The position numbers and the translations under genes were made by a program. The notes below the pieces were generated by a model. The model ran no database searches and was not told the origin of the DNA. It saw nothing but the letters and a program-made list of their open reading frames with translations. This document shows positions 1-4,882 of a DNA stretch of 5,322 nt, in pieces. Position 1 is the stretch's first letter, and each line of letters begins with the position of its first letter. This DNA comes from a bacterium (GTDB lineage: Bacteria > Actinomycetota > Acidimicrobiia > Spongiisociales > UBA11373). The DNA lies in NCBI GenBank assembly GCA_013202595.1, contig JABMPV010000294.1, forward strand, positions 1-5,322, in the 5' to 3' direction.

Positions 1-184
1 GTTCGATCTCCTTGGCGATGGACACGCCGTCGTTCGTGATGGTGGGAGCGCCCCACTTCTTCTCGAGCACGACGTTGCGGCCCTTGGGGCCGAGCGTCAC
101 CTTGACAGTGTCGGCGAGTTTATCGACACCGTTCTGGAGACCGCGTCGGGCCTCCTCATTGAACTTCAGTTCTTTGGCTGCCAT
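1..184 (-). CDS. groEL: Chaperonin GroEL (60 kDa), N-terminal 61 codons only
   Basis: This is the start of the large chaperonin subunit, which forms the double-ring ATP-driven cytosolic folding chamber with GroES as its lid. The reading begins at ATG (184-182) with MAAKELKFNEEARRGLQNGV and continues to the window edge, so about nine tenths of the gene is missing. Visible family hallmarks are the nucleotide-binding TLGPKGRNV (residues 30-38) and TNDGVSIAKE (50-59), which contains the Asp52 position used in ATP hydrolysis. The KWGAPTITNDG wording is typical of actinobacterial GroEL. The start lies 22 bases after the groES stop and is preceded by a GAGGAG ribosome-binding sequence, so the two genes share one transcript. 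Actinobacteria often carry two groEL copies. The groES-linked copy corresponds to mycobacterial groEL1 by position, but the C-terminus that would distinguish the types lies outside the window. Confidence 0.97.
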   Translation of the reverse strand, partial: MAAKELKFNEEARRGLQNGVDKLADTVKVTLGPKGRNVVLEKKWGAPTITNDGVSIAKEIE

Positions 185-196
185 TGGTGTGAATCT

Positions 197-202
197 CTCC
201 TC
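197..202 (-). promoter_or_regulatory. Ribosome-binding site of groEL
   Basis: The gene-sense strand reads AGAGGAGAG in the 22-base groES-groEL gap. GAGGAG lies 12 bases before the ATG, and the overlapping GGAGAG lies 10 bases before it. It supports the start at 184 and independent initiation on groEL. Confidence 0.7.
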
Positions 203-206
203 TGAA

Positions 207-494
207 TCAGCGGATTACGGCGAGCAGGTCACGAGACGAGAGGATGAGGTACTCATCACCGTCGTACTTGACCTCGGTGCCGCCGTACTTGGAGTAGACG
301 ACCACGTCGCCCACTTCGACATCCATCGGGAGGCGTTCGCCGTCCTGGAAGTCGCCGGGTCCCACTGCCAGCACGTCGCCGAGCTGGGGCTTTTCTTTTG
401 CTGTGTCGGGGATCACGAGTCCGCTCGGTGTGCGGGCATCGTCATCGTCCTTGGGCTTCACGACCACACGGTCGCCCAGGGGCTGCAACTTCAT
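207..494 (-). CDS. groES: Co-chaperonin GroES (10 kDa)
   Basis: GroES forms the seven-membered dome that caps GroEL and closes the folding chamber in the cytosol. The protein is 95 residues, the normal family length. It opens with MKLQPLGDRVVVKP, the conserved first strand of the GroES fold. The mobile loop that docks on GroEL is at about residues 17-35, with the hydrophobic contact triplet LVI in SGLVIPDTAKEKPQ. The C-terminal half (VGDVVVYSKYGGTEVKYDG, then EYLILSSRDLLAVI) is canonical. An acidic run (DDDD, residues 16-19) precedes the mobile loop. The ATG start is fixed by a strong AAGGAGG sequence 11 bases upstream. It is the first gene of the groES-groEL operon and is very likely under HrcA/CIRCE heat-shock control, given the repeats immediately upstream. 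Confidence 0.98.
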   Translation of the reverse strand: MKLQPLGDRVVVKPKDDDDARTPSGLVIPDTAKEKPQLGDVLAVGPGDFQDGERLPMDVEVGDVVVYSKYGGTEVKYDGDEYLILSSRDLLAVIR

Positions 495-505
495 GAGTTG
501 GGCTC

Positions 506-512
506 CCTCCTT
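506..512 (-). promoter_or_regulatory. Strong Shine-Dalgarno of groES (AAGGAGG)
   Basis: The gene-sense AAGGAGG is a full match to the anti-Shine-Dalgarno core and lies 11 bases before the groES ATG. It is the best ribosome-binding site in the window, as expected for a highly expressed chaperonin. It lies just downstream of the nearest CIRCE arm. Confidence 0.85.
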
Positions 513-516
513 CGGG

Positions 517-543
517 TTAGCACTCTTGCATTGCGACTGCCAA
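517..543 (-). promoter_or_regulatory. CIRCE element C (groES-proximal), HrcA operator
   Basis: In gene sense it reads TTGGCAGTC, nine bases, then GAGTGCTAA. The second arm matches the CIRCE consensus (TTAGCACTC-N9-GAGTGCTAA) at 9 of 9 positions and the first at 7 of 9, with the exact nine-base spacer. CIRCE is the known binding site of the heat-shock repressor HrcA. It ends 22 bases before the groES start, just upstream of the Shine-Dalgarno sequence, which is the usual place. Confidence 0.88.
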
Positions 544-548
544 CACTA
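543..548 (-). promoter_or_regulatory. Possible -10 element of the groES promoter (TAGTGT, extended TGC)
   Basis: In gene sense TGCTAGTGT fits an extended -10 (TGn followed by TAnnnT). It lies between CIRCE elements B and C and would place the transcript start near 535-537, inside element C and about 40 bases before groES. This matches the usual placing of CIRCE at or near the start site. No convincing -35 is seen 16-18 bases upstream, so this is tentative. Confidence 0.28.
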
Positions 549-572
549 GCAGTCTCCTGGGTTGACTGCTAG
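546..572 (-). promoter_or_regulatory. CIRCE-like element B (middle)
   Basis: In gene sense it reads CTAGCAGTC, AACCCAGGA, GACTGCTAG: a perfect 9-base inverted repeat around exactly nine bases. Each arm matches the CIRCE consensus at 7 of 9. The deviations are symmetrical (outer T/A to C/G, inner C/G to G/C), so dyad symmetry is kept. It lies two bases from element C and shares four bases (CTAG) with element A. Whether HrcA binds it is inferred from the architecture. Confidence 0.62.
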
Positions 573-595
573 CGGTCTCTCGGACAGAGTGCTAA
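569..595 (-). promoter_or_regulatory. CIRCE element A (groES-distal), overlapping the protease stop codon
   Basis: In gene sense it reads TTAGCACTC (9 of 9 match), nine bases, then GACCGCTAG (6 of 9). The TAG inside the perfect arm is the stop codon of the upstream M50 protease gene (594-592), so operator and coding sequence share bases. Its second arm overlaps the first arm of element B by four bases. Confidence 0.72.
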
Positions 596-1611
596 CCCTC
601 CAGAAAGGCCCGGATGGCCTCCTCGGGGGCCACTCCCAGCATCCTCCCGCCGGCCACCACCACCGCCGGCCGGCCCGTTCTGGCCACCCGTCGCAGCACC
701 TTTCCGATCGGTTCACTCGCCTCGAAGACATCTCCCCGATCGACGGGGGTCATCACCCGACCCGCCACGACGCCGGAGGCGGCACCAACCGGAACCACGC
801 CGACAACCCGACCGGCATCGATGACCGGCAACGGCGCGTCCCGTGCGCCACCGACGATGTCCCCATGCGCCACGGCATGCCCGGGGTAGATCATGACGGC
901 ACTCACCGGCGACCCCGCCTTTCCGGAGATCCGCCCTGCAGCGGAAGCCGCATGAGCAAGGAACCATCCGGCGGCGACTCCCCATAGCCCCACCGACTCC
1001 CGCCCGATGGCGAGAACGGCAACTCCGGCGATCGCGAGGAGGACGCCTGTGACCTGACCGGATCGAACGGCCATGACCGTGCCCCGCTCCGGGTCACCGG
1101 TCCACCGCCACACCAGAGATCCCAGCACCCGGCCGCCGTCGAGTGGAAGCCCCGGCAGGAGGTTGAAGCCGGCGACACCGAGGTTGACGACCGCCATGAG
1201 ACCGAGGACATCGCCGAACGCACCCCTGCCGACGGCCAGGCGGGCAGCCAGCAACACCGCGGCGAGTGCCAGGGACGCCACGGGCCCGGCGATGGCCACG
1301 GCCATCTCGTCGCCGGGATCAGCCGGGTCGCCCCCCATCTCGGTGAAGCCCCCGTAGACGAACAGCGTCACGCCCGACACGGGGATCCCGCGGCGGCGAG
1401 CGGCCAGGGCGTGAGCCAGTTCGTGGAATGCGACGGCAAGCACCAGCAGGACGGCACCGAATACCCCGGCCCCGACGGATACGGCTCCCGACGCTCCGTC
1501 CCAACTCACCCGGAAGCCGATCAGGACGACGACCACCACTGTGATGGCCGCCCAGGACAGGTCCATCCTGATGGGGATGCCACCGACCCTGAGGGTCGGC
1601 CGCCTGTTCAT
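592..1611 (-). CDS. M50 family (site-2-protease type) membrane zinc metalloprotease with C-terminal CBS region
   Basis: This is a 339-residue intramembrane metalloprotease of the S2P/RseP superfamily, M50B type, expected in the cytoplasmic membrane. The zinc motif HELAH is at residues 63-67 inside a hydrophobic segment. The third-ligand motif NLLPGLPLDGGR is at 150-161, with Asp158 as the likely ligand. Hydrophobic segments are visible near 17-35, 43-66, 103-126, 133-155, 185-203 and 205-225. Residues about 232-338 resemble a CBS pair: VSAVM starts the first, which is shortened, and VMTPVDRGDVFEASEPIGKV starts a fuller second. The layout is like M. tuberculosis Rip3 (Rv2625c). Such enzymes cut membrane-embedded regulators such as anti-sigma factors, but the substrate here is unknown. 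The ATG overlaps the tsaD stop as ATGA (1611-1608) with no clear Shine-Dalgarno, suggesting translational coupling. Its stop lies inside CIRCE element A. Confidence 0.93.
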   Translation of the reverse strand: MNRRPTLRVGGIPIRMDLSWAAITVVVVVLIGFRVSWDGASGAVSVGAGVFGAVLLVLAVAFHELAHALAARRRGIPVSGVTLFVYGGFTEMGGDPADPGDEMAVAIAGPVASLALAAVLLAARLAVGRGAFGDVLGLMAVVNLGVAGFNLLPGLPLDGGRVLGSLVWRWTGDPERGTVMAVRSGQVTGVLLAIAGVAVLAIGRESVGLWGVAAGWFLAHAASAAGRISGKAGSPVSAVMIYPGHAVAHGDIVGGARDAPLPVIDAGRVVGVVPVGAASGVVAGRVMTPVDRGDVFEASEPIGKVLRRVARTGRPAVVVAGGRMLGVAPEEAIRAFLEG

Positions 1612-2621
1612 GAGCCCAGGCGCAGCGACGAGTCGACCTCGGCTCCGGGCGATGTGATCTCTCCGAGGCCGAAGCGATAGATCCCCGCGGCGCCGATCAT
1701 CGCCCCGTTGTCGGTGCAGAGCACCCGTGACGGCAGCAGGACCTCCACACCGCGCTCGCGTCCCTCGGCCGTCAGGCGTTCGCGCAGCCTGCGGTTGGCG
1801 AGCACGCCGCCGCCCCCGGCCACCAGTCGGACTCCGGTCGCCTCGACCGCATTGAACGTCTTGGTGACGAGCACATCGACAATGGCTTCCTGAATGGAGG
1901 CGGCGATATCGGGGATCGGAGGGAGATCGCCCGCGGCGTGATGCTTGCGCACATAGGTGGTCACCGAGGTCTTGAGGCCGCTGAACGAGAAATCGTACGG
2001 ACGATCGGGCAGCGCCCTGGGGAACCGAACCGTCGCCGGATCTCCCTCCTCGGATTCACGATCGATCGCAGGGCCGCCGGGGAAGCCGAGGCCGAGGTAC
2101 CTGGCCAGTTTGTCGAACGCCTCGCCGGCGGCATCGTCGATCGTCGAACCGACCACCTCGTAGTCACCCCAGTCACGCATGTGCACGATCTGGCTGTGGC
2201 CCCCGCTTGCGAGCAGCACGATCGCCGGAGGCTTGTAGGACTCGTGGTCGATCAGGTGGGCGAACAAATGGCCCTCCATGTGATCGATACCGATGAAGGG
2301 GCGATCGAGCGCCCACGACAGCGCCTTGCCGTACGAGAAACCGACCATGAGGGCGCCGGCCAATCCGGGCCCCTGCGTGGCGGCGACGGCGTCGAGATCT
2401 CTCTGATGGACACCGGCCTGAGCCAGCGCACGATGGGTGAGCGTCCTGATCGCCTCGACATGGGCTCTGGCCGCGACTTCCGGCACCACCCCGCCGAAGC
2501 GACTGTGGAGATCCACCTGGGACGAGAGCACGTTGGACAGCACCTGGCGCCCGCGCACCACCGCGATGCCGGTTTCGTCGCATGAAGTCTCGATGCCGAG
2601 GATCAGCGGGGTATCACTCAT
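1608..2621 (-). CDS. tsaD: tRNA N6-threonylcarbamoyladenosine transferase, TsaD (Gcp/Kae1/YgjD family)
   Basis: TsaD moves the threonylcarbamoyl group from threonylcarbamoyl-AMP to A37 of ANN-decoding tRNAs, acting with TsaB and TsaE in the cytosol. At 337 residues it is the normal bacterial length. The family start ILGIETSCDETG is at residues 7-18. The metal-binding HMEGH is at 113-117 (His113 and His117), with the third ligand Asp304 in LCTDNGAMIG (301-310). ASGGHSQIV (138-146), the GEAFDKLARYLGLGFPGGP stretch (166-184), FSFSGLKTSV (211-220) and the glycine-rich GGGGVLANRRLR (269-280) complete the ASKHA-type fold. All key residues are present. The start is set by ATGA overlap with the rimI stop and by a GAGG (2633-2630) eight bases upstream. 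It is the third of the t6A genes in this operon. TsaC, which makes the intermediate, is not in the window. Confidence 0.98.
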   Translation of the reverse strand: MSDTPLILGIETSCDETGIAVVRGRQVLSNVLSSQVDLHSRFGGVVPEVAARAHVEAIRTLTHRALAQAGVHQRDLDAVAATQGPGLAGALMVGFSYGKALSWALDRPFIGIDHMEGHLFAHLIDHESYKPPAIVLLASGGHSQIVHMRDWGDYEVVGSTIDDAAGEAFDKLARYLGLGFPGGPAIDRESEEGDPATVRFPRALPDRPYDFSFSGLKTSVTTYVRKHHAAGDLPPIPDIAASIQEAIVDVLVTKTFNAVEATGVRLVAGGGGVLANRRLRERLTAEGRERGVEVLLPSRVLCTDNGAMIGAAGIYRFGLGEITSPGAEVDSSLRLGS

Positions 2622-3118
2622 GCCACCGACCTCGCGATGTCGTCCAGTCTGTCTCTGTACTCAATGGTTCCGATGTCGATGGCCCACATGATGAGCGCGT
2701 CCTCGTCCCGGTAATAGTGCTTCCGGACGCCGACGTCCTCGAACCCGAAGGTCCGATAGAGGTGCTGGGCCGTGGTGTTCGACGCGCGCACCTCGAGAGT
2801 CAGGTGCCCCGCACCGGCGCCGAGTGCCTCTTCGGTCAGCCGAAGCATCAGGCGCGTGCCAACCCGGTCGCTCCTCCGGTGCTCGGCGACGGCCATCGTG
2901 GTCACGTGGGCATCTCCTGCCACGACCAGCAGTCCGGCATACCCGACGAGGACGTCACCATCCTCTTCTGCGACCAGATAGACCCGATCGGGCAGCGACA
3001 CCTCTTCTGCGAAGGCACCCGCCGACCAGGGGTCGGTGAACACCTCGACTTCGAGGGCGGCGACTGCAGGGACGTCCTCCGGGGACATGCGGCGGAAGGT
3101 GAGCGTCACTTCGCCCAT
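2618..3118 (-). CDS. rimI: RimI-type GNAT N-alpha-acetyltransferase
   Basis: This is a 166-residue GNAT-fold acetyltransferase. In E. coli RimI acetylates the N-terminus of ribosomal protein S18, and actinobacterial homologues appear broader in substrate. The central strand and acetyl-CoA loop are at residues 72-95 (VTTMAVAEHRRSDRVGTRLM). The RimI signature runs from LEVRASNTTAQHLYRTFGF (108-126) to YYRDEDALIMW (135-145), with Glu109 and Tyr121 at the positions of the proposed catalytic pair. The acetyl-CoA loop normally reads Q/R-x-x-G-x-G, but here the first Gly is Arg85. About 20 extra residues follow the usual end. The start is uncertain. ATG (3118-3116) overlaps tsaB by 13 bases and has GGAGG only four bases upstream. 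GTG (3109-3107) gives a GTGA overlap like its neighbours, with the same GGAGG 13 bases away. Its position between tsaB and tsaD is the standard actinobacterial arrangement. Confidence 0.93.
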   Translation of the reverse strand: MGEVTLTFRRMSPEDVPAVAALEVEVFTDPWSAGAFAEEVSLPDRVYLVAEEDGDVLVGYAGLLVVAGDAHVTTMAVAEHRRSDRVGTRLMLRLTEEALGAGAGHLTLEVRASNTTAQHLYRTFGFEDVGVRKHYYRDEDALIMWAIDIGTIEYRDRLDDIARSVA

Positions 3119-3813
3119 GGGCCCTCCGATCGGAAGTCGGACCAGTTGATGTCGACATCCGGCTCACGCATGTACTGGGGCCGCACCTCGTCGGGACGGG
3201 GGATCTCGTCGCGCTCTGCCTTGCCGTGGGCGACCTCGAGCACGGCCCCGGCGTCGGGGTAGCGGGGCCGACCCGTTCTTACGCCATGCAGGCCGCGCAG
3301 GGTGCCTTCAGGAAGCGCAGCCCAATCCCCCACCACCAGGACATCGGACGAGTCGGACTCGAGCAGGCCGCGGAGCCCATGCGGCGTGACCAGTTCCGCC
3401 GGGCCATCCCTGACCACCCCGCCCGGCGCCGGCTGATAGGGACCGACCGCCAACTCGCCGCGCCGGGTGTCCACGACGGCCCAGATACGGCGCCGGCCGG
3501 TGGCGGCACGCAGAGCGAGCGCATCGAGGGAGAGCACGGGCACCAGGGGAACTCCGATCGCGCCGGCTAGGGCTTGCGCCGTCGCCAGCCCCGCCCGGAT
3601 ACCGGTGAACAGTCCCGGCCCGACATCGACGGCAACCACATCGATGTCATCCGGAGACCATCCGGCCTGGCTGAAGCAGAAGTCGATCGCCGGCACCAGG
3701 AACCCGACGTGACCGCGCCGATCCACCCTGCGAGCGGACGCCACGATGTGGCGGTCTTCGCCCAGGGCGATGGACGATGAGGCGGTGGCGCTTTCGATCG
3801 CGAGGATCTTCAC
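3106..3813 (-). CDS. tsaB: tRNA threonylcarbamoyladenosine biosynthesis protein TsaB (YeaZ family)
   Basis: TsaB is the non-catalytic ASKHA-fold partner that dimerises with TsaD and recruits TsaE for t6A37 formation. The protein is 235 residues, typical for the family. It opens with MKILAIESATASSSIAL, the first nucleotide-binding-like strand. The family signature VGPGLFTGIRAGLATAQALA spans residues 64-83 (usually GPGSFTGLRxG; here Leu replaces Ser). The C-terminal RPQYMREPDVDINW (211-224) matches the usual tail that follows the fold. The start is GTG (3813-3811), forming a GTGA overlap with the tsaE stop. No better start is visible, and the N-terminal motif begins immediately after it. The C-terminus (SDFRSEGPWAK) runs into the rimI coding sequence. 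The TsaD-like metal ligands are absent, as expected for TsaB. Confidence 0.96.
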   Translation of the reverse strand: MKILAIESATASSSIALGEDRHIVASARRVDRRGHVGFLVPAIDFCFSQAGWSPDDIDVVAVDVGPGLFTGIRAGLATAQALAGAIGVPLVPVLSLDALALRAATGRRRIWAVVDTRRGELAVGPYQPAPGGVVRDGPAELVTPHGLRGLLESDSSDVLVVGDWAALPEGTLRGLHGVRTGRPRYPDAGAVLEVAHGKAERDEIPRPDEVRPQYMREPDVDINWSDFRSEGPWAK

Positions 3814-4262
3814 GACTGCACCACATCGAGGGAGCGGTCGGACCAGGAGCCTCGCGGGATCAGGGTCACGGTCCGAACCTCGCCTTCGTCGTCCGGCTGG
3901 ATCCTGATCAGGAGATGGTCTTCGACGAACCGCTGCTCGGCGATGTCACCCCATTCCACAATCAGCACGCCGTCGGCGGCATCCGTGGCCAGATCGAGAT
4001 CGTCCACCTCTGCGAGCGACCCGAGTCGGTACAGATCGGCATGGATCACGGGGACGAACCCCTTGTACTCCCTGGCGAGGACGAACGATGGGCTGACGAC
4101 CCGATCATCGACACCGAGGCCCTCAGCGATGCCGCCGGCGAGCACGGTCTTGCCGGCACCGAGTTCTCCAGCCAGAAGGATGACGTCACCGGGCCCGAGG
4201 AGGCTCGCAAGCCGCCGTCCGAGGGCGCGCGTGTCGGCGGCGGAGGGGCAGACGATATCCAT
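3810..4262 (-). CDS. tsaE: tRNA threonylcarbamoyladenosine biosynthesis ATPase TsaE (YjeE family)
   Basis: TsaE is the small P-loop ATPase that drives turnover of the TsaB-TsaD complex during t6A synthesis. With the start at ATG (4262-4260) it has 150 residues, the usual size. Walker A GELGAGKT is at residues 32-39. VSPSFVLAREY is at 56-66, the family's SPT[FY] switch with Ser in place of Thr. HADLYRL is at 74-80, and the Walker-B-like VEWGD at 102-106. The frame stays open upstream to 4433, but those extra 57 residues are arginine-rich, unlike the family, and lie over the glycosylase gene. The chosen start instead gives a TGATG junction sharing one base with the preceding stop. No strong Shine-Dalgarno is seen, so coupling to the upstream gene is likely. 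It is followed by tsaB with a GTGA overlap. Confidence 0.96.
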   Translation of the reverse strand: MDIVCPSAADTRALGRRLASLLGPGDVILLAGELGAGKTVLAGGIAEGLGVDDRVVSPSFVLAREYKGFVPVIHADLYRLGSLAEVDDLDLATDAADGVLIVEWGDIAEQRFVEDHLLIRIQPDDEGEVRTVTLIPRGSWSDRSLDVVQS

Positions 4263-4882
4263 CACGAGAACAGGCCCAGTTGCTCGGCGTCGGGGTCGGC
4301 CTGCTCTGCAGCGGCGGCATCGTCGAGGATTCCGCGGACGAGAGCGAAGTCCTCCTGCATGTGCCCGAGCACCGTCGCACCGCCCCGGAGAGCCGCAGCC
4401 GGATGGAAGGTGGGGACGAGGTACCGGTTCCACCAGGGGTACACCTGACCGCGTAGCCGGGTGATGCCGACGTCACGCTTGAGCAGGAGCTTGGTGGCGA
4501 AGTTGCCCAGGGTCATCACCACGGCAGGATCGATGAGCCGCAACTGGTCGGCCAGGAAGTCCTTGCACGCCTCGATCTCGTCAGAACGAGGGTCGCGGTT
4601 GCCGGGTGGCCGGCATTTCAGGACGTTGGCGATGTAGGCATCGTCGTGCTCGAGGCCGATCTCGCCCAGAAGGCGGTCGAGCAGTTTGCCGGCCGCCCCC
4701 ACGAAGGGGACGCCCTGCTGGTCCTCGTTGAAGCCGGGAGCCTCCCCGATGAACAGGATGTCCGCCGTCGGGGAACCCGACCCGAAGACCACATTGGTTC
4801 GCTCTGCCGCCAATCCGCATGCCGTGCATCCGGACGCCTTCAGCGTGAGCGTTTCCAGGGCGGAGGGTGCTGTGTCGCTCAT
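4262..4882 (-). CDS. Uracil-DNA glycosylase, family 4 (iron-sulfur type)
   Basis: This enzyme removes uracil from DNA, from cytosine deamination or dUTP incorporation, as the first step of base excision repair. The protein has 206 residues. Four cysteines at 19, 22, 90 and 106 (CTAC, then LKCRPPGNRDP, then EIEACKDFL) are the expected ligands of the 4Fe-4S cluster. Active-site motif A is GEAPG (46-50), with Glu at the position typical of family 4. Motif B is HPAA (160-163). VPFVGAAGKLLD (58-69) is also characteristic. After about residue 186 comes an alanine-rich acidic linker ending in QLGLFS, which resembles the QLxLF sliding-clamp-binding motif. The start ATG overlaps the preceding stop (ATGA, 4882-4879), with only a distant GGAG 13 bases upstream. 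Its link to the t6A genes is positional and shows no obvious functional logic. Confidence 0.96.
   Translation of the reverse strand: MSDTAPSALETLTLKASGCTACGLAAERTNVVFGSGSPTADILFIGEAPGFNEDQQGVPFVGAAGKLLDRLLGEIGLEHDDAYIANVLKCRPPGNRDPRSDEIEACKDFLADQLRLIDPAVVMTLGNFATKLLLKRDVGITRLRGQVYPWWNRYLVPTFHPAAALRGGATVLGHMQEDFALVRGILDDAAAAEQADPDAEQLGLFS

Larger units (their letters stand above)
514..598. repeat. 13-base perfect inverted repeat bounding the CIRCE array
   Basis: GGGTTAGCACTCT (514-526) and AGAGTGCTAACCC (586-598) are exact reverse complements separated by 59 bases. Each contains one of the two perfect CIRCE arms plus four extra matching bases (GGG outside, one inside). The right copy extends past the protease stop codon into its last codons. 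Confidence 0.9.

Noticed and set aside
12..572. Long plus-strand open frame of 186 codons over groES and the start of groEL
   Set aside because: It is antisense to two unmistakable chaperonin genes and has no family resemblance. It results from GC-rich codon bias.
546..572. Perfect hairpin as a rho-independent terminator for the upstream operon
   Set aside because: The stem is not followed by a T-rich run on the gene-sense strand (next bases TGTTGG), and the dyad has the CIRCE 9-N9-9 layout.
1938..2585. Plus-strand open frame of 215 codons antisense to tsaD
   Set aside because: It lies wholly within tsaD, whose catalytic motifs are all intact on the other strand. No recognisable protein features are seen.
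4263..4433. Possible N-terminal extension of TsaE by 57 residues
   Set aside because: The extra residues are Arg- and Pro-rich, unlike the family, and are the glycosylase gene read in another frame. The internal ATG gives the standard length and a TGATG junction.
3777..4448. Plus-strand open frame of 223 codons antisense to tsaE
   Set aside because: It is a shadow of tsaE and the 3' end of the glycosylase gene. No domain resemblance or supporting ribosome-binding site was recognised.
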